DNA of 64,000 nucleotides, taken from Vicia villosa. Lineage: Eukaryota; Streptophyta; Magnoliopsida; Fabales; Fabaceae. The translations under genes were made by a program, and so were the position numbers. Positions 30,076 to 42,321 of this stretch are shown here, one piece after another; position 1 is the first letter of the stretch, and the number at the start of each line of letters is the position of its first letter. The DNA lies in contig NW_026705181.1 of NCBI RefSeq assembly GCF_029867415.1, positions 711,001-775,000 on the forward strand, read 5' to 3'. The notes beneath the pieces were generated by a model. The model was not told the DNA's origin. It saw only the letters and a list, made by a program, of their open reading frames with translations, and ran no database searches.

Positions 30076-31870
30076 GTACCCACAATTTCTTGGGTCCTTT
30101 CTTGTTAGTTTTCCTCAAGTTCTGATTGAACTTGGGTTTAGCATTATAAGTAACAGGAGGAACAACATGATATTCTTTAGGTTTGGCAGCATGATATTTT
30201 TTAGGTTGTGTCACATGCTTCTTGGTGTGTGTAATGTGAAAACTCTGTGCATGTGAAGTGAGCCTAATATCATGTGAGTGGCCATATTTGAACTGATCAT
30301 ACAATGGCTTGTATGTGATTTTCAAATCATCAACAGGTTCAAATTTATGTGAGGTATCACCCTCATAGCCAAAACCAAACCTTTTGTTTCCAGAAACACC
30401 ATATATCATAGAAGCAAGATGACTTCTGCCAATACTTCTAGATAGGAACTTTCTGAAGCTTGAGTCATATTCTTTCAGAATATGATTAAGGCTAGGAATG
30501 GATTTTTCTGATTCAGAAGGAGATCCAATATCTTTGGATAATTTTAAAACTTTTTCCTTCAGTTCAGAATTTTCCACTTCTAGCTTCTTAGTTTCAAATT
30601 CAAATTGCTTTTTCAGCTTTTTGTATTTGATACTAAGATGAGCCTTGAGTTTCAGAAGTTCTGTTAAACTAGAAACTAACTCTTCTCTAGATAGTTCAGA
30701 AAATACCTCTTCAGAATCTGATTCTGATGTAGATTCTGATCCATCATCTACTGTGGCCATCAGTGCAAGGTTTGCTTGCTCTCCTTCAGAGTCTGATTCT
30801 GATTCTGATTCAGAATCATCCCATGTTGCCATAAGACCTTTCTTTTTATGAAACTTCTTCTTGGGATTCTCCTTCTAAAGTTTCGGACATTCATTCTTGA
30901 AGTGTCCAGGCACATTGCACTCATAGCAGACGATCTTCTTCTTGTCAGATCTTCTGCCACCAGAAGATTCTCCTCGTTCAAACTTCTTTGAACTTCTGAA
31001 GCTTTTGAACTTCCTTTGCTTGCTCTTCCAGAGTTGGTTTACTCTTCTGGAGATCATGGACAGTTCATCTTCTTCTTCTTCTGATTCTGATTCTTCAGAA
31101 TCTACTTCTTCAGCCTGAAAAGCGTTAGTGCATTTTTTAATATTAGATTTTAATGCAATAGACTTACCTTTCTTCTGAGGCTCATTTGCATCCAGCTCTA
31201 TCTCATGGCTTCTCAAGGCACTGATTAGCTCTTCCAAAGAAACCTCATTCAGATTCTTTGCAATCTTGAATGCAGTCACCATTGGACCCCATCTTCTGGG
31301 CAAGCTTCTGATGATCTTCTTTACATGATCAACCTTGGTGTAGCCTTTGTCCAAAACTCTTAATCCAGCAGTTAGCGTTTGAAATCTTGAAAACATCTTC
31401 TCAATATTTTCATCATCCTCCATCTTGAAGGCTTCATATTTCTGGATTAGAGCAAGAGCTTTGGTCTCCTTGACTTGAGCATTTCCTTCATGGGTCATTT
31501 TCAATGACTCATATATATCATAGGCAGTTTCCCTGTTAGATATCTTCTCATACTCAGCATGAGAAATAGCATTCAGCAAAATAGTCCTACATTTATGATG
31601 ATTTTTGAAAAGCTTCTTTTGATCATCATTCATTTCTTGTCTTGTAAGCCTTACGCCAGTAGCGTTCACTGGATGTTTGTAACCATCCATCAGAAGATCC
31701 TATAAGTCACCATCTAGACCAAGGAAGTAACTTTCAAGTTTATCTTTCCAGTATTCAAAGTTTTCACCATCAAATACTGGCGGTCTAGTATAACCGTTGT
31801 TACCATTTCCATTGTATTGCTCAGGTGAGCCAGATGTAGATGTAGATGAAGGTGGTGGAGTCTCAACCAT
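30076..31870 (-). pseudogene. gag: Gag of E2 (decayed)
   Basis: Starts at ATG 31870. Aligns with E1 Gag throughout: FDGENFEYWKDKLESYF, YDIYESLKMTHEGNAQVKET and zinc knuckle CYECNVPGHFKNEC (near 30910). Two stops break it: TAG at 31700-31702 in place of Trp (codon 57) and TAG at 30875-30877 in place of Gln just after the knuckle. The frame is otherwise kept to the insertion point of E3 and resumes at 21891. Beyond the E3 junction it runs into LTR sequence. Confidence 0.92.
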
Positions 31871-31940
31871 CTTGACTTAATGTTTTTCTCTTCCTGAATC
31901 TTTTCTAAACACGGTTAAGTGCTTGCACCTTAGAACCGGC

Positions 31941-31952
31941 GCTCTGATGCCA
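31941..31952 (-). other. Primer-binding site of E2 (initiator tRNA-Met)
   Basis: The minus strand reads TGGCATCAGAGC two bases after the LTR end. Same one-base variant as in E1. Confidence 0.9.
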
Positions 31953-31954
31953 AT

Positions 31955-33081
31955 TGAAGGATAGAAAAACACTTAGAAAGGGGGGTTTGAATAAGTGTAG
32001 CTTTAAAACTTGTAAGATAAAAACAATTTGTACAATGATTTTTATCCTGGTTCGTTGTTAACTAAACTACTCCAGTCCACCCCCTTGGAGTGATTTACCT
32101 CACCTGAGGATTTAATCCACTAATCACACGAGATTACAATGGTTTTCCACGTAGCCAACTGCTAAGTCTTCTAGAGTATACTGATCACAACTTGATCACT
32201 CTAGGAACAATCTGCTTAGATACCTTCTAAGACTTTCTAGAGTATACTGATCAACAACCTGATCACTCTAGTTCTTACAACTTAATGTAAACAAATTCTA
32301 AGAGTTACAATGCTTCTTAAAAAGCTATTATCACAACTGTGATTTCTCTTAAGTTTAAGCTTAAATCTCACTAAGATATTACAACGGCAATGTAGTGAGT
32401 TTGATGATGAAGTTTGAGAGATTTTGAATTGAACAGCGTTTCAGCGTTTTTGCATAAAGTCTTGTATTCAACTTCTCATCAAAACTTCAATATATAGGCG
32501 TTTGAGAAGATGACCGTTGGGAGCATTTAATGCTTTGCGTAATCCGTACAACATTGCATTTAATGTTTCACTCTTTTGTCAACTACCTCGAGCCTTGTTT
32601 TCGCTGTGTCTACAGACGTTGCCTTTAATAGCTTCTAACGTTCCTTTTGTCAGTCAGCGTAGCCTACCAGCTAGTACTTGCTTCTGATCTGATGTTTGTG
32701 TAAACAACGTTTGAATATCATCAGAGTCAAACAGCTTGGTGTAGAGCATCTTCTTGTCTTTTGACCTTGAAGTGCTTCTGAGCGTGATACCATGAGAACT
32801 TCAGTGCTTCTGCTTCTGATCTCAAGTTCTTCTGATGCTTCCATAGACCCATGTTCTGATTCTGCTTGACCATCTTCTGATGTCTTGCCAGACCATGTTC
32901 TGATGTTGCATGTTGAACCTTCTGAGTCAGTGCTTCTTGCGCTGATTTTGTGCATACTCTTTGTATAATTCCTGAAATGGAAATTGCATAGTATTAGAGT
33001 ACCACATTATCTCATACAAAATTCATATGCTTGTTATCATCAAAACTAAGAATATTGATCAGAACAAATCTTGTTCTAACA
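31955..33081 (-). repeat. 5' LTR of E2 (1127 bp)
   Basis: Pairs with 13648-14773. Same ends, TATA motif (near 32488-32497) and two-unit hairpin array (about 32163-32270). The outer flank TAATT at 33082-33086 completes the target duplication. Confidence 0.95.
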
Positions 33082-34407
33082 TAATTTTTCTCATAATATC
33101 AAGGAATTGAAGATCCAACATATGATCTTCATGGACAATTAATGTAATATTTCAAGTAAACACTTTAATGAGTTTTATTAAAAAATGTAATATTATGGGG
33201 TAAACATTGTAACGAGTTTTATTTTTAAAAAAATTAATGACCCCTCGATTTTCTTGATAAACTGAGATAAAAAAGACACTAGTTTTTGTAAATAATAAAA
33301 GTGCAGAAATTGGGGTTCGAACTAATACGCTAATAATGATTTATATAGTTATGTGTGATGATTAATAATGATTTATATAATGGTGGTAAAATTGATAGTA
33401 AGTATTAGTGAAAATAAAAAACAATTAAACTAATCATACTCATGATAAAAAAAGTTTAAACAAAGAGAAATAAAAAGATAGTAACTAGAATAATAAAGAT
33501 ATGAAAATATTATTATAAAGAAAGGATTAAAACAATCATTGTGGAAATGTTGTGAAAGAATACGACAAACAATACAAGTAACTAAGTTGTCATACAAAAT
33601 CTGCTTTCATTAAAGGATTATTGTCTTCATATGAGGCAATTGTATGGTGGACTTTCCCATAAGGATTTCCGTCGTCCTACGAGGAAATATGATGCTAGAC
33701 TGCTAGACCTTTACAAAAGAATTTTTCCGTCCTAAGAGGCAATACGATGATGGAGCTTCACTTAAGAATCTTTGTCGCCTTATTAGGCGATACCTTAGAA
33801 TCCTTGCCAAAGTAGACTTAACTTGCCCCATATAACTCCTTAGGGACTTACCCCAAGCGAAAAATCTAATTAGTTGAGCGACATAAAGGAATACGCTTCA
33901 AAGATAATTATGAAGAAAGAAATCAAATTAAAATAAGGAAAGCTGGACATCTTCATTAAAAAGACCCTAAAGGGCGTGATTACGAAATGGTCCACCGAGG
34001 GAGAAATATAAATTGTGGATAAAAAGTACACATACATAAAGCATTAGATGTTGCACATGCTCTCTCTAAGCTACACTTAAGAAACTCTCATTCTAATGTT
34101 CATTTCATGGATGCGCTTCTCTAGAAAGGGATTAACGTCTTGCGAATTTAAATCATTCCTCTCTTCCAAGGTATCGGTCCTTGGTGAGTAGTCAAGGCCA
34201 CCCTAAGAGACTATCTCCATCAAGTCAAGGCTAAGCCTCATAAGGTGTCTTCGCTAAATCAATAAACTCAATAAAAATAAATCAATAAATATACCATATG
34301 ATATGGGAGTATTATTGTTAAAGAGATCATGAATGGCGGTGTTGCAAGAAAGCCTCAAGCAGGGTAACCATACAAATAGTACGAAAGGAAATACTAAAAA
34401 GGGACTC
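33082..34407. other. AT-rich region without recognisable gene
   Basis: The first ~220 bp continue the element interrupted by E2. From about 33600 the composition changes, with words such as AAGGATTTCCGTCGTCCTAC that read like a degenerate LTR or untranslated region of a Ty3-gypsy element. No coding motif was found on either strand. Confidence 0.35.
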
Positions 34408-34690
34408 GAATATCAAAGTCTCGCTTGATAGTGCCAATTTATCTAAGTATCTCCCGAGGGATTTCACTTATCATGTCTCTCCCGAGAGACTCAACTTATC
34501 TAAGTCTCGCCTGAATGACTCAATTTATATCACTCTACCCGAGGGATTTAATTTATCTAAGCCTCTCCCGATGGAATCAACTTATCTAAGTCCCGCACAA
34601 GGGACTCAACTTATCTTAGACTCAACATATCTAAGTCTTGCTTGAGTGGATTGACCATTTGAGTCTTGCCCAGAAATAAATTACCTTATG
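34408..34690. repeat. ~38-bp minisatellite
   Basis: About seven imperfect units of the form GGGACTCAACTTATCTAAGT followed by CTCGCCCGAG-like sequence. Such minisatellites are common in long plant LTRs. The stretch to 35110, with a TATATAT near 35073, could be the end of such an LTR. Confidence 0.65.
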
Positions 34691-35251
34691 TATGGACTAA
34701 ATTACTTCGCCCTTTCCAAGGCCTCGTGCTTGGGAGACAGTGTACAAGGATAATTTTATTGGAACCTAAGAAGGAAGCACCATAAGTGCATGATACAAAC
34801 CCATTGTCTCATATTCGAACGAGCGCCTTACTCATGAGGATAAATCATCGAATATGGGCTTGAGGTCACCGGGCTTTGGGCGACTGCTTGCTTGATTGGG
34901 CTTGATCGCCAAAACTAACTCCAATATCCATTTGTCAATAAACGTGGGTGATAACGTGTCTAAGCAGGAATGAGTTAAAGAGAGATTAAAGGAGGACACA
35001 TTATCTCCTTTCTTTGTTTCTAGTAAGGAAGTGGGAGTAATCGCTCCTTACCCAAGGTACAAGGGGTTCTTATATATCCATTTTTCTGAAGGAGAAAGGA
35101 TCTCCAATCTTTCTCCCAAAAATTCGTATACAAAACTTCTCACAATCCTACGTGAGTTAACCCTAAATGTAAATAAATACTCTAAATTCTAAACACCCCA
35201 AACAATCGTACACAACAAGAAGTTGTTCTCATTGTACTTTTTAGCGCGTGC

Positions 35252-35398
<147 letters not shown>

Positions 35399-35485
35399 AA
35401 TATATATTTTGGGTAAGTGAGGTATCTCAACATGTATGTGTTAGTTGAGTTAAATGAGTGTAAATTATTGGTTATGGGGTTCAAT

Positions 35486-35985
35486 CCCTAGCGTCAGCAT
35501 TTATTTATATTTTTAAACCCATTAAGATAGAATTTAGAGAAAATAATCTATCAATATCTTGGAGAAGACCTCAATACAAAGGTGGACTATGGGCTACGTA
35601 AAACGGATCTTATGAGCTCGTCGTAAGGAGACAAGGGTGGGACTAATTGGATTTAAGACCAAAATGCCCTAATTTGGAAGGTCAGCTCGGTCAATTGACC
35701 TTATCAGTGACATGGATAAAACAATACATTAAAAATCCTTAACGTCAACATTTATTTATATTTTAAAACCCAGTGAGATAGACTTTATAGATTAAAATTC
35801 GTCAATATCTTGGAAAAGACCCCAATACATGGGAAAATTACGGGTTACATGAAACAAGATGAAATAAGTTTGCTGTAAAGAGACAAGGGTGGGACTCATT
35901 TAATTTAAGATCAAAATGCCCTAAATTGGAATATCAGTTCGTTCAACTGACATATCAGTGACATGGATAAGACAATACATTAAGG
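35486..35985 (+). repeat. Tandem dimer of a ~248-bp sequence
   Basis: Unit 1 (about 35488-35735) and unit 2 (about 35736-35985) align over their whole length, sharing CATTTATTTATATTTT, AGACAAGGGTGGGACT, ATCAGTGACATGGATAA and ACAATACATTAA. Roughly 80 percent alike by eye. Either a remnant of a satellite array or a local duplication. Confidence 0.75.
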
Positions 35986-36003
35986 AACTTTAAATACTTG
36001 AAC

Positions 36004-37091
36004 CACTACTAGAAATAACCCCATTTCACCTCAGATGCGAAAGGAATAAAATCTAGGTTACACATGCAAGGTAACGAAGGGCGATACGAAAACCTGCCAC
36101 TTTTCCCCTCGGTTATTCAAAAATTAAGGGGTAAAGTGACACTGGTCATGGGTTTGATCTCCAACAACTACATTTTTTGGATTTTCAAAACTGCGCTACT
36201 TTTTACCTCGGTTTTTAACAATAGCCGAGGGGTAAAGTCTTGTTTACAAAAAAAATAGACCTATTTTTTCGTTTTAATCTGCAAAGCATCAAATTTGTTG
36301 ACAAACTCTAAAATTTTCTCATTATCAACAACAACAATAATAACAAAAACAAAAATAAGATCAATAGAATCCTTAAACATTAAATCTCAGCAACAAAAAT
36401 AACAACAACGATAACAACAACAAAATTCATGGATTCTTTAAACATTAACTCTCAACAACAACAACAAATAAACAAAATCAATAGAATTGTTAAACACTAA
36501 ATTTCAACAACAATATTAACCATTTTAATTGATACAATTACAACTAACATTAATAAGTGACTTTCATGCTTTCCTAAACTAGAGAAAATATTAAACATTA
36601 AAAAACTAACCTTAAAATATTTTTCTGTTCTTCCTTTCATTATCATTGTTTTCAAGATGTTAAGTTCTAATTTTAGCACGTTTTGATTGGCTAGTAAGAA
36701 GAGTTTTACGCAGATCACTAATGTTTCATGTGGATTGATGAGTTGACAATGTCTAACCATTGTTACTTTATAAATGGACGACCGAGATTCGTAACTTATT
36801 TTTTTAATCAAATTGATCATAAATAAAAAAAAAAATGCTCCTTTACCCCTCGGTTTTCAACAAAACCGAGGTGATATACAAAAAAAATTAAAAAGTGATA
36901 AAATATAGTTACTGAAATTCGAAGACGTGTCCTCTAAATACTTTATCCTTCGGTTTCCAACTCAATCGAGAAAATATATGCTATTTCTTTTTAAAAAATA
37001 AAAATAAAATGTGACGCGTCTATGATTTATACTTCAATTTTTTTTAAGTGAGGTGAAAGTTCCATCATAAAATTTATTATTTATAGTAGTG
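36004..37091. mobile_element. Small CACTA-like non-autonomous element
   Basis: Ends CACTACTAGAAAT and, in inverse, CACTACTATAAAT; subterminal TTTCACCTCA is also inverted. Internal CCTCGGTTTTCAACAAAACCGAGG-type inverted words lie near 36845-36870. No coding sequence. The expected 3-bp target copies (AAC and GAG) do not match, so the exact ends or the target are eroded. Confidence 0.6.
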
Positions 37092-37429
37092 GAGAAAATA
37101 TTTAATGACCATATGAAAAATATATACAAACCTTTAATACGCCTTAATACGGTTTCAAGTTTCATTTAGACTTATGAGGTGTGCTACTTTTACACCTTTT
37201 TCATACACCTATACTAGTACACCGTATGAAACAGCAAGGGAAATTTGTTTTTGCACACATAAACCAAAAAATTTAAATTATTAAAAAAATAGAATTGGTA
37301 GGTATTGTGTACAACTATACGGTGTAGTGTTAAATTTTGGTGTAAGAATATCTTTTCCCTAGACTTATATACATTCTTAAATCTTAGCAAATGATTGACG
37401 AAAGTTAGCCTTTCAAATTACAATAATAC

Positions 37430-37899
37430 AACTGAAGTTTTTTTTTAATAAGCCAAAATTGCATTTAAAAGAAACAGCACAAGCAGTGCTATACAGATAC
37501 AGATTACACCACCAACAAACTATCAAACCAAAATAACTAGAGTCCTTACACATCATAAGTAAACCCCAACACCCAAGCCAACTAATAACAGCTAGAGAAA
37601 AACAATAACACTGCATAAAACCCTTAACCAACATTCAACAATTTGCCAATCTGCCCCTGGCACCAAATGAGACCTAACCCAGAACCAGACAGCAGCACTG
37701 CCAGTAACTAAACCGATAGCCTAAGCATCGACAACTCCAGACAAGACATATGGAGCTAACTCAAATCGTCGCATATGATAAAAGCTAGTATTGACTTGCT
37801 GAGATACTCCAAACGACTTACAAACTTGATTCCTCGAATATTAAAAAGCTCCAATTGATGATACTAATTGATTACCACCTGTGCTCTGAAGCCATATTA
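37430..37899 (-). mobile_element. Possible 5'-truncated LINE (3' UTR end)
   Basis: Read on the minus strand, it ends in a run of A (plus-strand T run at 37438-37446) preceded by TGCAATTTTGGCTTATT, in the style of a plant LINE 3' end. The upstream part has no RT motif and no clear target duplication was found. Confidence 0.35.
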
Positions 37900-38155
37900 G
37901 AGCATCTCTAATGGTGTAACCCATTTTTGGGTTCTTTATGGGTCCCACTAGCCACATCATCTTAAAATAATTTTTATAATTTTTATTTTAATTGTATAAT
38001 TTTAAAAAGTTATTATTGGGCCCACAACTTTACCTCATAAACTAATTTGATTGGGTACCACAATTTTTTCATAGTTGCATTGCAATGCAATGGTACTATG
38101 ATGTGGCATGTCTAGGTGGAGAACTCAAAAGAAAATACCACCATTGAAGATGCTC
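37900..38155. mobile_element. Tourist/PIF-Harbinger-like MITE (256 bp)
   Basis: Starts GAGCATCTCTAATGGTG and ends CACCATTGAAGATGCTC, imperfect terminal inverted repeats. The flanks are TTA (37897-37899) and TTA (38156-38158), the target duplication expected for PIF/Harbinger. Non-coding. Confidence 0.8.
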
Positions 38156-38969
38156 TTAATCACATGATCAGTTAAGCTGCATCGATATACTTTTGACGTG
38201 CAATATGAATTACAAAATAAAAATATAAGAAAAAATAATAACTACTTTCACACTAAGCAAAAATAACTACTGTATTAAACAATTCATCAAAATTCTTAAT
38301 GAACTATCATTCTCTTAATATTTTTAAAACAATCAAACAACTAATTTAAAAAAAGAAACAAAATTAAAAATTCATTAAATTTCGATCAAAGAAGAAAATT
38401 CACTCATAACAATTGAAGTATTTTTTTAGTTTTTTTAAAATAAAATCCTCAAAATTTAATTTTTTAAATAATTAAAGTATTGTTAATTGTCTTTGTTGAA
38501 TTTTTCTTTTTCTTTTTCTACAATTTGTTTATCATATACTCTTACACTTTTCTTCTTAAGGGTATGATTGTAGTAAGTTATCAAAATATTTCTTTTCCAA
38601 ATTATATTTTTAAGATTTTTTAAAATTTTTATCTATTGTTTGGAGTTTGGACAAAAATTATATATTTTTTTAAATATTTATAAATTAAAAAAATTAATGT
38701 GGTTTCTCGTGAATGGAAAAAATTATACATAAAAACAATTTTTAAAAATTTAAAACAAACATGAAATTATTCATTTTCAGTTTTCAGTACACATTCTCAA
38801 AAACCTATTTTCAAACCTTTAAAAACACACCATTGACTAAAGAAGTGGTTTACTTTTCCACATATTTTTTTTCATTTCACCGTCCACTTAACCCCCACAT
38901 ATATCTAATTGGTTTTTCTCCATTACCCACATCACAGACAGTAACTTTATCAACACCTTACATCACCAA

Positions 38970-38977
38970 TATAAATA
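38970..38977 (+). promoter_or_regulatory. TATA box of the RING-H2 gene
   Basis: TATAAATA followed by CCCC, 93 bp before the ATG, with a CT-rich leader (CTTCTCTCACTTC, TCTCTCTCT) between. A 95-codon frame at 38761-39048 overlaps this promoter and leader and is not a gene. Confidence 0.7.
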
Positions 38978-39069
38978 CCCCACCACCTCATCATCTTACG
39001 CGTAGAAACTCTCCATTGTTCTTCTCTCACTTCATTTTCTCTCTCTAAAATTCAAAGGAAATCAGAAAA

Positions 39070-39597
39070 ATGGGATTTCCCATAGGCTACCCTGAACTCT
39101 CCGTTCCCAATTTCTTCCTTTACATTCTCTCTATCCTCGCCTTTCTAAGATCCATAGTCATCTCCTTCCTCTCTCTCCTCCACCTCTCCGACTTCCTCGA
39201 CACCGATTTCTCCACCGCCACCGTAACAGAATCAAACCCCCACCGTCCTACCCTCTCCGCAATCCTCATCCGCGATTTCCTCCCGGTCGTCAATTTCCGT
39301 GACCTCGCCGGAGATTCGAAAACAGTAGAGTGTGCGGTGTGTCTGGACGAATTTTCCGGCGAGGAAGAGATCAGGTGTATGACGAATTGTAAACATATTT
39401 TTCACCGGACGTGTGTGGACCGTTGGATTGATCATGATCAGAAGACGTGTCCGCTTTGTAGGACCCACTTTGTACCTTGTGATAAAATGGAAGATTATAA
39501 TCAACGGTTATGGAAGGCTTGTGAATCTGAATGTGTAGATGATGATGTTTCTCTTTTTTCTCAACATGATGACGATCACTACATTGCTTCACTTTGA
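39070..39597 (+). CDS. RING-H2 E3 ubiquitin ligase, BRH1-like
   Basis: Single-exon gene of 175 residues. The N-terminus MGFPIGYPELSVPNFFLYIL is the signature of the small plant RING-H2 group of Arabidopsis BRH1 (brassinosteroid-responsive RING protein). A hydrophobic segment at about 13-38 probably anchors it in a membrane. The RING-H2 finger at residues of about 88-132 has CAVC, CKHIFHRTC and CPLC, i.e. two His in metal positions 4 and 5, plus the Trp (VDRW) that contacts E2 enzymes. Family function: transfer of ubiquitin from an E2 to a target; targets here are unknown. The ATG context (AAAATGGG) is good, and a TATA box and CT-rich leader lie upstream. The tail is Asp/His-rich. All key residues are present, so it looks functional. 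The assignment to BRH1 rather than another RHA-like paralogue is from memory of the family. Confidence 0.9.
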   Translation: MGFPIGYPELSVPNFFLYILSILAFLRSIVISFLSLLHLSDFLDTDFSTATVTESNPHRPTLSAILIRDFLPVVNFRDLAGDSKTVECAVCLDEFSGEEEIRCMTNCKHIFHRTCVDRWIDHDQKTCPLCRTHFVPCDKMEDYNQRLWKACESECVDDDVSLFSQHDDDHYIASL

Positions 39598-39907
39598 TTT
39601 TTTTTTTTTTTGTTTTTGATTTTTTTTCTCCTTATATTTTTATAGGAGTTTTTTTCTTTTTGGGTGGTGAATTTGTATATAAATGAAACCAAAAATGTCA
39701 GTGTATGGATAAAAAGAGAGAAATTAAGGTTAGGATAATTTAGCTTTATTGTATTTTAGGGTCCTTTGTTAGTTTTTTTACTCTTACAAAGAAAAGAAGG
39801 TTTTGGTGGACACTGAATGATTGAGAAAGAATGAGTTTTATCGGACATGTAAGCTGAATTTTCTTCTCTTAAATAGGCAATATCTATACGCAAAGTTTAG
39901 ATTGGTA

Positions 39908-40047
39908 CTCCTTCCTACCTGAATTATAAATAAATATATTTTTTAAAGTTTATTGAGTAATAAATATATTTAATCTACGTAAAGACTAAATACATTAAAT
40001 AATAAATTTTAAAAAAATATTTATTTATAATAATAGCCAGAGTGAGT
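39908..40047. mobile_element. Small MITE-like insertion in RING 3' flank
   Basis: About 138 bp present here and absent at the matching place in copy 2 (56680, where GGTACT joins GTTTTGG directly). AT-rich with inverted parts TATAAATAAATAT and ATATTTATTTATA, and a CTCCTTCC-like start as in Stowaway MITEs. The exact target duplication could not be resolved. Confidence 0.55.
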
Positions 40048-40296
40048 GTTTTGGTTATTTACAAAGTCTATGATTTAATGATAGTTAATGAACTCTTAAT
40101 AACATAGTAATTTTTGTTCCATTTCTATAAAGAGTATGCTTCTTCTTTTTTATTATAAAAGTATTAACTGCTATGGAATCTTAAATGATTGTTTAACGTG
40201 GGGCCCTTCACCTCTTATCATTAGTAGAGACATATTTTAGTGGACTACTTTTCAACTATACTTTTATTTAAAAGAATTTATCAGTGTTTTAAAATA

Positions 40297-42321
40297 GGGT
40301 TAAGTATGTTTTTAATCCATATAAATATGACAACTTTCAATTTTAGTCCCTATAAAATTTTTCTTCAAACAATGGTCCTCGCAATATTTTCCGTCACTAT
40401 TTTTAGTCCCTCCCGTTAAATTCCACTAACGGAGGCTTACGTGGCACGCAACGTGTCTCGCCACATCAGTTAAAGGCAACACTAAAAAAAAGAGACATAT
40501 TGCGGGGGTTTTAAACCCCCTTTAAATAACATAAAAAACAATAAATTTTCAAAAGCAATTAATGAAACAGATGATAGTAAAATCTTTGTTACGCTCATTC
40601 TTCAGAGCATCTAACTTATAAACCTTCATTACACTCACTCCTCTTTGCATATTGTTAAGATAGATAATATTTGTATTAACTAATTGATTAATTAGTTTTA
40701 ACTAATTAGTTTAGTTTTAACCAATAGGATAGCTTTCCCTCTTTTTTTCTCTCTTTTGAAACTTTGTATATAAACTCTTCTCTAACACTTTGTAAAACTG
40801 CCGCATAAATCATAACATCTTCTAAGAGTTGACTTTTCAAATTTACACTCATTTAGGCACGAGTCTATCATAATAAATTAATAAGTGCCATGAATGTAGA
40901 CACTTCAGAAAACACATGACACAGCGATGAGATCTTAACCTTACAATTTTCACAGCTAAATAAAACAAAAACACAACTGGTTATATGTATTAAACACTAA
41001 GAAGTTTATTTCCGTTAAAAAAAAAATCAAGAATAGATAACCGGCAAAGTAAAAACAGAAGGTTTTAGATAGTAGCTACTGAAAAATATCGTTTAGTTTG
41101 TAAGCAATTCTAGTAAAAGAAATCATGCATTTAACTCATATACCAATAGATAACCATTTAAAAAAACATCAGTAGTCTATAGATAACAGTAGTCTATAGA
41201 TAACAAGTATAGTGACTATAGGCTTAAATTGCATGCATCAAGAACAATATAGTAAATTAGAAAAAGCAGTGGTGGTGCAAGAACAAACTGTATTCTCTCC
41301 ATCCTCTTTGGCCACTTATCATCTCATCCATTCTACATCAATATGAAGAAAAATATATACATAAATGTCTAAACTCCAATTCTCTATTATTGGTCAGTTC
41401 TTTAAAGCTCCAAATGCACAAATGATATTAACCATGAAGGTTAAAATATATAGATAAAAAAGTATATAGTCCAGAAAAAAGACTCAACACTGGACGTAAG
41501 ACTTCTATATTTTAAACAAGTCTAAAACTCCTCAAATGTATCAATATGTGTCAATCTTAAATCCCTTCGTTATTAATGTTTTTTTTTTATTATTTCAACA
41601 TTTAGTTTTAAGAGAAAATAGGATACTCCAAAATGAAGATATAATAGGATTAGTTCTAACTCAAGAAAATGGGGATATAGAGAGGAGAAGATTTCTGTAA
41701 AGATGTGGCTATATCCTCAGCTAAGTAAGTTTCATGCCTATGCACCTGCTGGTGTTGAAACTTGGCACAGAATTTTGAAACAGCTTTACTTGCAAATTAG
41801 TGAAGCCATATTGAAAAATCTAGAACTAGATGTTAAATATGCTATATATGCCACCTCCATAACTATATTTTTAAATGGTATAAGTTTTTTGAAATTTCAA
41901 ATTCGAACTCCTCCAGCAAATTAGAATCAATACCAAGTCTTGAACGGGCCAATCTTCTATTGTTCAAGGCTCTGAATCTTATTTTCTGGAGATTTATTAT
42001 ATGTGAAGGGGTTGTTAATTGAGGAGAAAAATGGGTTAGGTTCAGCTCCACTTAAAGGTTGTTATTCTAAAAATATATTGTTTTAAGTTACTTAAAGGAA
42101 GTTTAAAACCCCCGCAATCCGTTCTTTTTTCTTCAGTATTGACTTTAACTGAGATGGCGTGGTACGTGGCGTGCCACGTATGCATCTGTTAGGGAAATCT
42201 AACGGGAGGGACTAAAAATAGGGACGGAAAATATTGCGAGGACCATTGTTTGAAGAAAATTTTTATAGGGACTAAAATTAAAAATTGTCATATTTATAGG
42301 GACCTCTAAGATATTTAACCC
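40297..42321. mobile_element. Non-autonomous Mutator-like element (2025 bp)
   Basis: Terminal inverted repeats of about 220 bp (40297-40518 and about 42100-42321), starting GGGTTAAGTATG and GGGTTAAATATC. Flanked by a perfect 9-bp duplication TTTAAAATA (40288-40296 and 42322-42330). The second copy of the segmental duplication has the single, empty TTTAAAATA site near 56922. The inside has no transposase motif; a 73-codon frame at 41703 is not recognisable. A block at 40652-40800 with TATATAAAC and TGTTAAGATAG could be captured LTR or promoter DNA. Confidence 0.92.

Larger units (their letters stand above)
13648..33081 (-). mobile_element. Complete SIRE/Maximus-type Ty1-copia element E2 with nested E3
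   Basis: Two LTRs (13648-14773 and 31955-33081) are flanked by a perfect 5-bp target duplication TAATT (13643-13647 and 33082-33086). Reading right to left: LTR, tRNA-Met primer site, gag, protease/integrase/RT/RNase H, third ORF, polypurine tracts, LTR. The LTRs differ at about 21 substitutions and one 1-bp indel in roughly 1127 bp, so E2 is clearly older than E1. Gag and pol carry several stops and indels; the third ORF is open for 736 codons. An 8184-bp element (E3, 21892-30075) is inserted near the gag/pol junction. Confidence 0.95.

Noticed and set aside
37180..37360. Possible small MITE with TTTTACACC / GGTGTAAGA ends
   Set aside because: Inverted ends are too short and imperfect, and no target duplication was found.
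38761..39048. 95-codon frame before the RING gene
   Set aside because: Spans the TATA box and CT-rich leader of the RING gene; no similarity recognised.
41703..41924. 73-codon frame inside the Mutator-like element
   Set aside because: No transposase or host-gene similarity recognised, and no supporting signals.
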